This document shows positions 1-9,542 of a DNA stretch of 64,000 bases, piece after piece. Positions within the stretch are counted from its first letter, which is position 1. Each line of letters starts with the position of its first letter. The notes under the pieces were generated by a model. The model worked only from the letters and a program-made list of their open reading frames with translations. It did no database searches and was not told the DNA's origin. The stretch lies in the NCBI GenBank assembly GCA_001800315.1, contig MGVE01000007.1, positions 124,001-188,000 on the forward strand, written 5' to 3'. Position numbers and translations under genes: made by a program. This DNA is from Elusimicrobia bacterium RIFOXYA2_FULL_47_53. Lineage in GTDB: Bacteria > Elusimicrobiota > Endomicrobiia > Endomicrobiales > XYA2-FULL-47-53.

Positions 1-3
1 AGG

Positions 4-2292
4 TCAAGCGCTGCCTTTTTTAGCAACAACAACCCTGCCCCTGCCGGCGCGCTTCGCGCTATAGAGCGCCTTGTCCGCCGCTACAAGCAGTTCGTGGGCC
101 GTATCGCCGTGCTTAGGGAAGACGGCAACACCCGCCGAGATTCCTATCAGCTTGCCCGGGCTTTCCCCAATTTTAAAATCCATGTTTTTTATGTCTGAGG
201 CGACAAATTCCGCAAAACGAAGCGAAGCGTCCCGCGAAGCCTCGGGAAGTATTATTATAAACTCGTCGCCGCCGTACCGGCAGGCGACATCGCTGCCTCT
301 TATCTTTTTTAGCACGAAATCGCCGACCTTGCGGAGAATATTGTCTCCCGCCTCATGGCCCAGCGTATCGTTGTACTCCTTGAAATGGTCCAGATCAAAC
401 ATCAGTATCCCGAGAGACGCCTTATTTCTTTTAGCGCGCTGAATCTCAAGCTCAAGCGATTGCTCCATGAAACGCCTGTTGAAAAGCCCCGTAAGCGAGT
501 CCTTTATGGAATATTCCTGAAGCTTTTCCATCAGTTTGAGCCTTGAAAGCGAAACGCCGAGCCTTTCAGAAAACCTCAGTATGGAGCTGCTTCTGGACTC
601 TTCGCTTCCCCAGACATCAAAACTGTTCTCTTTAAGAGCGGAGAAATTTACGACCCCGATTATGTCGTTCTCGGAACCCAGCGGCACGCAGAGATACGCG
701 CCTTTTTCATCCCCCATATGCTTACAGCGCAGGCCCTTCGCCTCGTCAGTCGCGAAATAATGCTTTGCGAATTTCAAAGCGCAGCAGTCGTCATTGATCA
801 TGATATTGGAGCTCGGTTTTCTTCCTCCCCAGGAAACCACGGCCTCAAGGAAGGTTTTTGAAGGATTGTACAAATACAGAACTCCCGCCAATTGCGGATA
901 GAGCCTGTGAGCGAACTGTGCTATGACGGGGTAGGCGTCATTGAAACTCATACAGGACTGCAGTATCTCCACCATCTGCCTTAAAACATCCAGCTCTTTG
1001 TTGTTTCTCTCCAGCTCTTTGGTCCAGTAAAGCAACAGCTCGTTGGACCTGCTCAGTTCGGAGGTACGAACCATAACTTTGGTTTCAAGGTCTTCCTTGG
1101 CCCTGCCGAGTTCTTCCTGCGCTCTTCTGTGCTCTTCAAGCTCCTTCTGCAGTTTTTTATTTACTTCACTCAGTTCCTGCGTCCTCTCAAATATTTTCCG
1201 GGAAAGATTCGAGCTGTAAGAATCTATATATTCCTTATAACTTTTCAAGTCGCCGGCCATTTTCGCGAAAGAATTTACAAGCTTTCCCACTTCATCGTTT
1301 GAAGCACTCCTTAAGTTTACATTGTATTCACCTTTTGACACCGCGTTCGCGGCTTTACTTAACTGCTCTATTGGAATTGAGACAGAGAGAGCGAACAGAT
1401 AAATCGCCAATAATCCCAATATCGCGGTAAAGGCAAAAATCATAACGGTTTTCTTTAGCATTTCGTTCACAGGTTTTATCACTGCGCTCATCGGCTGCCT
1501 TAGAATCATAACCCAGTCATTACCTTTGAAATCCTCATAACCGGGCTCGGCATAAAAGACATACAGATAATTATCATTTATTCCGCTGCCGTGTCTTTTG
1601 CCCTTTCTAATTTGAGCGTTAACCAGGTTCCAGGCGGGCGCTGTTTTGTCAAGCACCAGGCTTTCATCATAATTTGAAAATATCACAAGCCCGTCTTTAT
1701 TAGCCAGGTCAACTTTAGCTCCGAGAGCCTTGTCTCCTTCCAAAAACCTCGCGGAGATTAATTCGTGCAAAACACCCAGCATCATTCTGGCGATCAGGAA
1801 ACCCTGTTTTTCACCGTCAACATCCCTGACATATTTAACAAAATACAGCGCCTCTTTATCTCCGTAATCAAGAATATCGGCACCCATGATAAACCTGCTG
1901 TCGCCTTCAAGAGGCGAGAAGCGCTTACTGAAACGGAACCGTTCGCCGATATATTTACCCGTGGTGCTTGCCACCTTTATGTCGTCGGAATCAAAATAAT
2001 CAAGTGACTTGTAGGCCGGATAAATGGACCTGAAGTCCCTGAATATTTTTCCTATCACCGCGCCGTTATAGACACCCGACAGGGAAGCGGAAAGCATCTC
2101 CATATCAAGCATTCGTTCATAAAACAACTGGTCAATATCAATAAAAACATGAAAAGCCGACTTCCTCAGGCTGGCCGCCGCGTTCTCTTCCAGCGTTTTC
2201 CGGACCATAGAATAACTGACTAATATGGCGACAGAATATATCGCTAATAAAACAGAGAAGAACAAGAGGGTTAATTTGACTGAGAATTTCAT
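4..2292 (-). CDS. Membrane-bound diguanylate cyclase (sensor-HAMP-GAF-GGDEF)
   Basis: This 762-residue protein is predicted to make cyclic di-GMP from two GTP in response to an outside signal. It has an N-terminal membrane helix (about residues 8-28), a periplasmic sensor region of about 250 residues (Cache-like), a second helix near 285-305, a HAMP linker, a coiled coil (about 365-440), a GAF-like domain (about 450-590) and a C-terminal GGDEF domain. The active-site motif RYGGDEF is intact near residue 675, and an RGSD inhibitory-site motif sits five residues before it, so both synthesis and product feedback are expected. The stop codon lies at the extreme left of the window, so the gene is complete. 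The signal sensed is unknown. Confidence 0.93.
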   Translation of the reverse strand: MKFSVKLTLLFFSVLLAIYSVAILVSYSMVRKTLEENAAASLRKSAFHVFIDIDQLFYERMLDMEMLSASLSGVYNGAVIGKIFRDFRSIYPAYKSLDYFDSDDIKVASTTGKYIGERFRFSKRFSPLEGDSRFIMGADILDYGDKEALYFVKYVRDVDGEKQGFLIARMMLGVLHELISARFLEGDKALGAKVDLANKDGLVIFSNYDESLVLDKTAPAWNLVNAQIRKGKRHGSGINDNYLYVFYAEPGYEDFKGNDWVMILRQPMSAVIKPVNEMLKKTVMIFAFTAILGLLAIYLFALSVSIPIEQLSKAANAVSKGEYNVNLRSASNDEVGKLVNSFAKMAGDLKSYKEYIDSYSSNLSRKIFERTQELSEVNKKLQKELEEHRRAQEELGRAKEDLETKVMVRTSELSRSNELLLYWTKELERNNKELDVLRQMVEILQSCMSFNDAYPVIAQFAHRLYPQLAGVLYLYNPSKTFLEAVVSWGGRKPSSNIMINDDCCALKFAKHYFATDEAKGLRCKHMGDEKGAYLCVPLGSENDIIGVVNFSALKENSFDVWGSEESRSSSILRFSERLGVSLSRLKLMEKLQEYSIKDSLTGLFNRRFMEQSLELEIQRAKRNKASLGILMFDLDHFKEYNDTLGHEAGDNILRKVGDFVLKKIRGSDVACRYGGDEFIIILPEASRDASLRFAEFVASDIKNMDFKIGESPGKLIGISAGVAVFPKHGDTAHELLVAADKALYSAKRAGRGRVVVAKKGSA

Positions 2293-2320
2293 TTGTCAGC
2301 GCCCCATAAAAAAATAAACA

Positions 2321-2348
2321 AAAAAAACCGCGCCTCTGTTCGCGCGGT
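2321..2348 (-). terminator. Intrinsic terminator
   Basis: The inverted repeat ACCGCGC/GCGCGGT (2327-2333 with 2342-2348) is followed on the minus strand by a T run (complement of the A run at 2321-2327). It lies between the methyltransferase and the diguanylate cyclase and probably ends transcription of the former. Confidence 0.75.
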
Positions 2349-2420
2349 TATGGTTTCGGAATTTTTTATCATATAAGCCTCCGGCACCGCTATGGCAATG
2401 CGGTCCCGAGAAAACTGCTT

Positions 2421-3266
2421 TTATTGCAAAGTTTTTTTATAAAGCATGAGCCTGTAAGACTTAAACCTGGCAAAATTATCGGCGTTTCTTTCGCCGCTGA
2501 AATACTTCTTATTAATCTTGGCTATTTTCTTCTTGAACTTCCATAGCAGTATCCCGTAAAGGAAGGGATGCCGTGAATGGATAAAATCAAAAAGCATGTT
2601 CCATATCGGGTGGCCGACCTGTTTTAGCATATCATCAATAAGGGCGAGGTTCGGGGCCGTCTGCTTCGTTATATCGGTATCTTTCTGGAGCTGGAAAGGG
2701 TATTTTACCACCGTGGAATAGAATTCCTTCAGGTCATGGCCGCCGCCGAGCGCGCTTTCCCCCACGGCATCCGTTTTAAAGAAATCACAGATCAGCATGT
2801 AACCGCCGGGTTTTAAAAACTTGACCGTCTGCTGCATGGCGTTGGCCAGGTGTATATACTGGAAGCTTTCGCTGAAAATTACAATATCGTATTTTTTATC
2901 AGTCTCAACCTGTTCGTAGGTGCTCTCAAAGAATTCGCACTTATTATCAACAAGTTTTTTTGCTTCATTGGTAAGAATGGAACTGGGAGATACGCAGTCA
3001 ACGCTGTAGCCTTTGGCGATCAGCCTGCTGGCGAGAGATCCAGCACCGCAACCGACATCCAGCACCGATTTTACTTCGGGCGGTATAGCCGACAAAATAA
3101 GCCCGGAGTGATTCTCCTGCGCTATGGTTATGTTAGATATATCTACTTTAAGCCCGTCCGGCCAGTAACCGTAATGCAGGTCGTTAGTCTTAAAAAAGTA
3201 CTTGCCGAATATTATGGCCGAGGCCAGCCCGACTTCCTTTGAATCTATTTTTTTAATTTTATTCAT
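2421..3266 (-). CDS. Class I SAM-dependent methyltransferase
   Basis: This 281-residue protein has the Rossmann-fold SAM-binding motif I LDVGCGAGSLASRL near residues 92-105 and a motif IV-like stretch (DIVIFSESFQYIH), followed by the post-motif KPGGYMLICDF typical of small-molecule methyltransferases (UbiE/CPA-synthase-like group). The N-terminal region NDLHYGYW resembles sarcosine- or tocopherol-type methyltransferases. The substrate cannot be inferred from the sequence or from its neighbours (dinB upstream, a terminator downstream). Confidence 0.85.
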   Translation of the reverse strand: MNKIKKIDSKEVGLASAIIFGKYFFKTNDLHYGYWPDGLKVDISNITIAQENHSGLILSAIPPEVKSVLDVGCGAGSLASRLIAKGYSVDCVSPSSILTNEAKKLVDNKCEFFESTYEQVETDKKYDIVIFSESFQYIHLANAMQQTVKFLKPGGYMLICDFFKTDAVGESALGGGHDLKEFYSTVVKYPFQLQKDTDITKQTAPNLALIDDMLKQVGHPIWNMLFDFIHSRHPFLYGILLWKFKKKIAKINKKYFSGERNADNFARFKSYRLMLYKKTLQ

Positions 3267-3292
3267 TTTAGTGCTGACAGTCTACATTATTT

Positions 3293-4516
3293 TTACGGCT
3301 TTTTCAACATATGCCGCCCCCTCATGCCGCAGCCCTCGCTGACCCCGAATTTTTCCGCTATCAGCACCGACGACGGCTTTACGGTAAACTCGCCGTATTT
3401 TTTATTTAATTCATATATTTGTTCGGAAAGAACCCTGCTTTTATTTATGTCATCCAGCAGAAACTGCTGGCCGTCATCGCGCGACAGGCCGCTTACCCGG
3501 ATACCAACAAGCCGGACCGGGCCGGACAGGGGGAGCGCGGCAGCCAGTATATTTTTTGCGGCGCCGTATATCTCCTCGGGTGTTTTTACGCCATTTTTTA
3601 ATATATTCTGTTTTGAAAATGTCCGAAAATCCCCGTAGCGTATAACTATGGAAACCGTGCCTCCCGTAAGGCCGTAGCGCCTTAGCCTCTCGCCGGTTTT
3701 CTGCGAGAGCATCATAAGGTAAGACCTGACTACCGACATATCCCTGGTGTCGCGGGGCAGGGTGTGAGAGTGTCCCACGGATTTTATCTGGTCGTTCTCG
3801 GAATATTTTTTTACTCCCGCGTAGTCAAGCCCCAAACCGACATTTTTAAGGTAACTGCCCATGACGCCGAAATGAAACCTCAGGAAATCTTCGGAAGCGG
3901 CGCCGAGGCGCCCTGCCGTATAAATGCCCAGAAGCCTGAGTTTTGCCGATGTCTTGCGGCCCACGCCCACCCCCTGCAGCTCCTCCACGGGCAGGTTTTC
4001 AAGAAAGGCAGCCGCGGAACCGCTTTTTATCTCCACGAGCCCGTCCGGCTTCTCAAGTTTACTGGCCAGTTTTGCTATAACCTTGTTGGGCCCGATGCCC
4101 GCCGAGCACAGAAGGCCGAGCTCATTTTTAATGCGGCCTTTCATTTTTTTCGCCACATCTTTAGCACTGACACCTTTTGAGCAGAGGTGCGTGATGTCCA
4201 TAAAACACTCGTCTATGGAAAAAGGCTCCACCTGATCGGAAAAATCCAGCAGTATTTTATGTATCTTTAGAGAGGTGTCCACATACTTATCCATATTGCC
4301 GCAAACGGCTATAACCTGAGGGCAGAGCGCCCTGGCTTCGTAAAGCGACATCGCGGTTTTAACGCCGAATTTTCTCGCTTCGTAAGAAGCGGTAGTCACA
4401 ACCGTGCGGCCCTCGCCGCAGACGACTATCGGCTTGCCGCGGAGCAGGGGATTGGAAACCTGTTCAACGGAGGCGAAATACGCGTTCATGTCTATAAGCA
4501 CTATGGATTTTTCCAT
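3293..4516 (-). CDS. dinB: DNA polymerase IV (Y family)
   Basis: The error-prone translesion polymerase inserts nucleotides opposite damaged bases. The 407-residue protein shows the N-terminal metal-binding motif VLIDMNAYFASVEQ and the second catalytic motif SIDECFMD near residue 105, followed by the helix-hairpin-helix region (LQGVGVGRKTSAKL) and the little-finger domain. It ends CGMRGRHMLKKP and has no obvious canonical C-terminal clamp-binding motif. It is the third gene of a lexA / small protein / dinB operon with 5-15 bp spacing, so SOS control is likely. Confidence 0.95.
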   Translation of the reverse strand: MEKSIVLIDMNAYFASVEQVSNPLLRGKPIVVCGEGRTVVTTASYEARKFGVKTAMSLYEARALCPQVIAVCGNMDKYVDTSLKIHKILLDFSDQVEPFSIDECFMDITHLCSKGVSAKDVAKKMKGRIKNELGLLCSAGIGPNKVIAKLASKLEKPDGLVEIKSGSAAAFLENLPVEELQGVGVGRKTSAKLRLLGIYTAGRLGAASEDFLRFHFGVMGSYLKNVGLGLDYAGVKKYSENDQIKSVGHSHTLPRDTRDMSVVRSYLMMLSQKTGERLRRYGLTGGTVSIVIRYGDFRTFSKQNILKNGVKTPEEIYGAAKNILAAALPLSGPVRLVGIRVSGLSRDDGQQFLLDDINKSRVLSEQIYELNKKYGEFTVKPSSVLIAEKFGVSEGCGMRGRHMLKKP

Positions 4517-4521
4517 ACAGG

Positions 4522-4770
4522 TTAAAGGACGGAGGTTTTCTCAAGCCGCCAGACAAGAGAGTTCTTGTCCAGGGAAAGCTCAAAGGAGGTGGCACCGTCT
4601 GAGACCGCGAAACAGGCCAGGTCTTTTTCGCCGGCCCTTGAGTTCCAGATATAGGAAACTTCTTTTATCTCGTATTTTCTGTTCTTCCAGACGAACCACC
4701 GGGGGTTTACGGAATTTTTCTTAAACACGGCGGCGACATCTATTATCTCGTTTATATCAACTGTTTCCAT
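4522..4770 (-). CDS. Small conserved-type protein in SOS operon (DUF6504-like)
   Basis: This 82-residue protein is encoded between lexA and dinB with very short spacers (15 bp to lexA, 5 bp to dinB). The central pattern RWFVWKNRKYEIKEV followed by W and a C-terminal VWRLEK resembles the small DUF6504-type proteins often found beside translesion polymerase genes in Actinobacteria. That similarity is from memory of the motif and is tentative. No catalytic residues, signal peptide or membrane segment are visible. It may assist or regulate DNA polymerase IV. Confidence 0.7.
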   Translation of the reverse strand: METVDINEIIDVAAVFKKNSVNPRWFVWKNRKYEIKEVSYIWNSRAGEKDLACFAVSDGATSFELSLDKNSLVWRLEKTSVL

Positions 4771-4785
4771 AAAGACGCTCCGGAC

Positions 4786-5376
4786 TCACTGGATTTTTCT
4801 TGAAAGGTGCACCACTTTTCCGAGGATTATAATAACAGGGGCCCGTATAGGCTTGTATTTAGGGTTTGTGGACTCAAGAAAAATATGGCCGTCTTTTTTC
4901 CTGAACCTTTTTACGGCGCCTTCGCCGTCCACCATGGCCACGACTATGTCTCCGTCGTCCGCGACGGGCTGTTTTCTTACAATGAGCGTATCGTTTTCAA
5001 ATATGCCGGAACCCGTCATGCTGTCGCCGCGGACTTTAAGGGCAAAATGCTCTCCCCCGCTTAAAATGCCGCTTTCCACATAAACATGGCCCTCGGCCGA
5101 TTCCCCGGGACTGTCGGGGATACCCGCCATTACCCTGCCCAGAACCGGCACGGCGGAAAGAGGCCTTCTGCCGGCTATATCTATGCCCCGCGATAAACCG
5201 GGCGTGTGGCGCAGGTACCCCTTTCTTACAAGGGCCCGCAGGTGTTTCTGGGCCGGGCCTATGGTTATGCCGAAATGGGAAGAAACCTCTCTGACTGTGG
5301 GCGCGTGGCCGAACTCGTCAAAGTGCGATTTTATGTAATCCAGTATGCTTTTTTGCCTCGCGGTTATATATTTCAT
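4786..5376 (-). CDS. lexA: LexA repressor, self-cleaving SOS regulator
   Basis: The protein (196 aa) has an N-terminal winged-helix domain (residues 1-65, ITARQKSILDYI) and a C-terminal S24 peptidase domain. The autocleavage site is Ala84-Gly85 (RVMAGIP), with catalytic Ser119 (GDSM) and Lys156 (GAVKRF), so RecA-stimulated self-cleavage should work. It leads the operon with the small protein and dinB. Two near-identical palindromic repeats upstream (5409-5435 and 5495-5520) are candidate operators, although they could also be dispersed repeats. Confidence 0.96.
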   Translation of the reverse strand: MKYITARQKSILDYIKSHFDEFGHAPTVREVSSHFGITIGPAQKHLRALVRKGYLRHTPGLSRGIDIAGRRPLSAVPVLGRVMAGIPDSPGESAEGHVYVESGILSGGEHFALKVRGDSMTGSGIFENDTLIVRKQPVADDGDIVVAMVDGEGAVKRFRKKDGHIFLESTNPKYKPIRAPVIIILGKVVHLSRKIQ

Positions 5377-5408
5377 ATAAAATACATTGAATTATCGGCA
5401 GAATGAAA

Positions 5409-5435
5409 CTCCGCACCCACAAGGGGTGCGGTATC
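5409..5435. repeat. Palindromic repeat copy 1 upstream of lexA
   Basis: Inverted repeat with arms CCGCACCC and GGGTGCGG (5411-5418 and 5424-5431), followed by TATC. It closely matches copy 2 at 5495-5520. It starts about 33 bp upstream of the lexA start codon. It may be a regulatory operator or a REP-type unit. Confidence 0.7.
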
Positions 5436-5494
5436 TTAGCTATGCTTAATTTCAGGTGCAAACTTATACTTTCCACAACAGTCAACTACGTCTC

Positions 5495-5520
5495 CTCCGC
5501 ACCTCAAGAGGTGCGGTATC
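5495..5520. repeat. Palindromic repeat copy 2 upstream of lexA
   Basis: Perfect 9-bp inverted repeat CCGCACCTC-AA-GAGGTGCGG at 5497-5516, followed by the same TATC as copy 1. The rest of 5377-5831 holds no convincing gene. A 67-codon minus-strand reading frame at 5482-5685 runs through repeat sequence and has no ribosome-binding site. Confidence 0.7.
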
Positions 5521-5606
5521 CGACAGAGGAATAGAGAAATGAATATAGCATACATTTGTATCCCTGTCAAGGCATCCCAAGAAACCTACCCCACCCGCCC
5601 CATCTG

Positions 5607-5737
5607 AGTGTCCAGAGCCTGACGGTAAAGATTTCCATAGACATGTAAAGTCACCCTGAACCAAGTGAAGGGGCCCGTCTTTCATCCAACGACGAGATTC
5701 TTCTCTCCCTGCGGGAGATCAGAAGGACCGCGCCGCC
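5607..5737. repeat. Dispersed ~130-bp repeat, family R2, copy 1
   Basis: This segment shares long stretches with 43155-43281: a CCTGACGG block, AAAGTCACCCTGAAC, TTTCATCCAACRACGAGATT and GGGAGATCAGAA. A short part (GTCACCCTGAACGAAGTG) recurs at 48005-48026. It is intergenic and has no coding potential. This type of degenerate hairpin repeat is common between genes in candidate-phylum genomes. Confidence 0.75.
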
Positions 5738-5781
5738 TTACCAGAGGCCGGGCACAAACAAACCGTAACGGCAAAATAAAA

Positions 5782-5809
5782 AAAACCGTGCCATAAAAAA
5801 ACACGGTTT
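5782..5809 (-). terminator. Intrinsic terminator after the FKBP gene
   Basis: The inverted repeat AAACCGTG/CACGGTTT (5783-5790 and 5802-5809) with an 11-base loop is followed on the minus strand by a T-rich run (complement of 5771-5782). It lies just downstream of the FKBP stop codon at 5832. Confidence 0.75.
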
Positions 5810-5831
5810 TATATATTTTTTCAGTCTAAAA

Positions 5832-6266
5832 CTACACTTTTGGCTCTACGGAGACCAGCTTTATGTCAAATATCAGCTCCTTGCCGGCCATCGGGTGGTT
5901 TAAATCCACTACTATATCGGTTTCCGAAACATCCATAATTGTCGCCGGCACGCTGCCGCCGTTCGGAAGATGAAGCGTCAGCACCATTCCGTTCTGCGGC
6001 TTCAGATTGTCAGGCAAAAGGTTCTTGCCGAATTTCCTGACAAGGCTCTCGTCTCTGGGGCCGTAAGCGTTTTCCGCGGCTATCGTTATTGTTTTCTGCT
6101 CATTTAAGCTCATATCTTCAACTGCCACTTCAAAACCCGCTATCAGCCTGCCGTCGCCTAACACAAACTCCAGAGGCTCACCTTCTTTTGACTTATCAAA
6201 AACAGTGCCGTCATTGAACCTGCCGGTGTACTCAACTTTAACTTTTGACCCTACGCTTACCGCCAT
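5832..6266 (-). CDS. FKBP-type peptidyl-prolyl isomerase, SlyD-like
   Basis: This 144-residue cytoplasmic protein isomerises Xaa-Pro bonds during folding. It has the FKBP signature VEYTGRFNDGTVFDKS and GDGRLIAGFEVAVEDM, then an inserted flap (about residues 70-125) and the closing VVDLNHPMAGKELIFDI, which is the SlyD arrangement. Unlike E. coli SlyD it has no His/Cys-rich metal-binding tail and ends LVSVEPKV. In organisms with [NiFe] hydrogenases SlyD can aid nickel insertion, but without the tail that role is doubtful here. A Shine-Dalgarno-like AAAAGGGG precedes the ATG. Confidence 0.92.
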   Translation of the reverse strand: MAVSVGSKVKVEYTGRFNDGTVFDKSKEGEPLEFVLGDGRLIAGFEVAVEDMSLNEQKTITIAAENAYGPRDESLVRKFGKNLLPDNLKPQNGMVLTLHLPNGGSVPATIMDVSETDIVVDLNHPMAGKELIFDIKLVSVEPKV

Positions 6267-6278
6267 AAAATTCCCCTT

Positions 6279-6725
6279 TTAAGATTTTATTAAATTCCTG
6301 GACTTTAACATTATGGTTTTTACGGCCGGATAGCTGGCCGCCGCTACAAACAATGAAACAACCATGCTTCCGGTCAAATAAATCATAGTTATGCTGCCTA
6401 TTTCGCCGTAGAAATGGCCGTTCCTGACAGCCTCTATTATCATCTTTGAATCCCGCGAAAAAATAAGCCCGCCGGCAAGCGCGCTTAAACCCCAGAAAAA
6501 CGGCGTTGTCAACGGGTTCATCACTATAAAGGAACCGGCTATAGCCGAGACATAATTAAGCCTGAAAACAGCGCAGAGGGCCACCGCCAGAACCGTGCCT
6601 GCCCCGAAAGTCGGGAACACGCCCAGGAAAGCCCCGACCGAAAAACCAAGCGCTACCTTGTGCGGGCTGTCGTTTGAATGAAGGAGCTTATGCCAGTAAT
6701 TTTTTATTTTTTCTTTTAATAACAT
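6279..6725 (-). CDS. DUF2062 family membrane protein
   Basis: This 148-residue protein matches the DUF2062 pattern: a short basic N-terminus (KIKNYWHKLL), then SPHKVALGFSVGAFLGVFP near residues 20-38, a second hydrophobic segment with AIAGSFIVMNPLTTPFFW, and a final membrane helix near residues 110-135. The family is widespread, membrane-bound and of unknown function. The gene lies 12 bp upstream of the FKBP gene and is probably co-transcribed with it. Confidence 0.85.
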   Translation of the reverse strand: MLLKEKIKNYWHKLLHSNDSPHKVALGFSVGAFLGVFPTFGAGTVLAVALCAVFRLNYVSAIAGSFIVMNPLTTPFFWGLSALAGGLIFSRDSKMIIEAVRNGHFYGEIGSITMIYLTGSMVVSLFVAAASYPAVKTIMLKSRNLIKS

Positions 6726-6767
6726 AATTTATTCAAGTGCAGCGCCACCGGCCCTGCGCTTCATTTC

Positions 6768-6943
6768 AACTTTCTTTGCGCGCGCAAAGAAAGTAACAAA
6801 GAAACGCGCTCCCCGGTCCATTCGCAAAACTGTTTTCGGCAGGTTTGAACTCGTCCGTCGGCTTCGCCAGGACGGACTCAGACATGCAAACCTGAGACAA
6901 CCCGAAAAAGTTTTAGCTCATAACCGGACCGAAAGGAGTTTTC
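6768..6943. repeat. Dispersed ~175-bp repeat, family R1, copy A
   Basis: It begins with the palindrome AACTTTCTTTG/CAAAGAAAGT around CGCGCG, continues with AAAGAAACGCGC, CCATTCGCAAA and an inner inverted repeat, and ends with GCTCATAA and a GG-rich stretch. It matches copy B (55899-56074) and, inverted, copy C (48434-48665). It fills most of the gap between the DUF2062 gene and atpC. No gene is seen in 6726-6980. Confidence 0.8.
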
Positions 6944-6980
6944 ATAAAACCGATTTAACTGCGCGGCAATAAGCGGAGAA

Positions 6981-7241
6981 TTATATCTGAACTGATTCGG
7001 TAAGCACAGTCACGCGGCCTTTCTTTACTTCCAGCACTCCGCTTTTTATTTTAAAAACCCTGGCGCTGCCCGAGGCTTCGGCTACGGAAACAGTTCCGCG
7101 CCTGAGATGAGCCAAAAGATCCGCGTGTCCCGGGAGTATGCCGAGTTCGCCGTTCTCGGCGGGGCATACCAGGGACGACACGGCCCCGCTGAAAACTATT
7201 TTTTCCGGCGTAATGATTTCAAGCGTTAAAATGTTAGCCAT
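6981..7241 (-). CDS. atpC: F1F0-ATP synthase epsilon subunit (short form)
   Basis: The epsilon subunit joins the rotor stalk to the c-ring and can brake ATP hydrolysis. This copy has 86 residues and comprises only the N-terminal beta-sandwich (LTLEIITPEKIVFSG, CPAENGELGILPGHADLLAHL). The C-terminal two-helix domain that inhibits ATPase activity in E. coli is absent. It is the last gene of the ATP synthase operon, 2 bp after atpD. Confidence 0.93.
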   Translation of the reverse strand: MANILTLEIITPEKIVFSGAVSSLVCPAENGELGILPGHADLLAHLRRGTVSVAEASGSARVFKIKSGVLEVKKGRVTVLTESVQI

Positions 7242-7243
7242 TT

Positions 7244-8671
<1,428 letters not shown>

Positions 8672-8675
8672 TTAT

Positions 8676-9542
8676 TTATATAGAATTTGAAACAAGCTCT
8701 GCCAGTTCACTGGTAATTTTTTCCTGACGCAGTTTGTTTGCCTGCAGAGTCAGCTGGCTTATAACTTCCTGGGCATTGTTCGTGGCGTTTTCCATAGACG
8801 ACATCCTTGCCGCGTGCTCGGCGGCAGAAGAATCGGAAAGTATGCCGTAGAGCATAGCCTTTAAATAATAAGGTATCATCAGCTCCGTCATTTTAAGGTC
8901 GCCGGGCTCAAAAAGGCAGTTCGGAACCGCGGCCTTCGCGGGAATTTCAAAAGGCATAAGCCTTTTGATCACAACCGGCTGCTGAATAATATTTTTGAAA
9001 GTGGAATGCAGAACGAATACTTCCTTGATATTCTCGTACAAAAACAACTCCAGAAGCCTGCAGGCGATCTCCGAGGCATCGGCAAAACCCGGCGCGCCCG
9101 AAGAGTTTTGAAACTCATAATCCACCCTGATGCCCCTGTGAGCCATGACGCTTTTAATCTTTTTTCCGACCGCTACAATTTCTATCTTTTTGGAAGGGTT
9201 TTCAGCGATAAAATCAAAGGCTTTTCGGATGATGTTTGAGTTATAGCTTCCGCAAAGCCCGCGGTCCGATGTGACAACAACCAATACCGTCTTGCCCCTC
9301 TTTTTTTCTTCAAAAAGAGAGAATATGCTGGAAAGCTCCGGCTCCCGGGCTTTAAGCTCGCCGTAATTTGCCGCGAGCGTAGAAAGCAGAGAAGACATCC
9401 TCTCGGCAAAAGGCCTGGACGCGGACAGCCTCTCCCGGGCGTGCTTAAGCTTAATGGAAGAAACCATCTTCATGGCCTTGGTAATCTGCTGAATTGATTT
9501 GACTGTTTTTGTTTTACGCCTTAAGCCGCGAAGCGAAATCAT
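8676..9542 (-). CDS. atpG: F1F0-ATP synthase gamma subunit
   Basis: The central rotor shaft subunit is 288 residues long. The N-terminal coiled helix has the pattern [21 protein letters not shown] and the C-terminal helix has [20 protein letters not shown], both typical of the family. The start codon lies 29 bp inside the end of atpA, an unusually long overlap that suggests translational coupling. Confidence 0.97.
   Translation of the reverse strand: MISLRGLRRKTKTVKSIQQITKAMKMVSSIKLKHARERLSASRPFAERMSSLLSTLAANYGELKAREPELSSIFSLFEEKKRGKTVLVVVTSDRGLCGSYNSNIIRKAFDFIAENPSKKIEIVAVGKKIKSVMAHRGIRVDYEFQNSSGAPGFADASEIACRLLELFLYENIKEVFVLHSTFKNIIQQPVVIKRLMPFEIPAKAAVPNCLFEPGDLKMTELMIPYYLKAMLYGILSDSSAAEHAARMSSMENATNNAQEVISQLTLQANKLRQEKITSELAELVSNSI

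Noticed and set aside
5482-5685. 67-codon minus-strand reading frame
   Set aside because: It runs through the palindrome and the R2 repeat, has no ribosome-binding site and shows no protein-like pattern.
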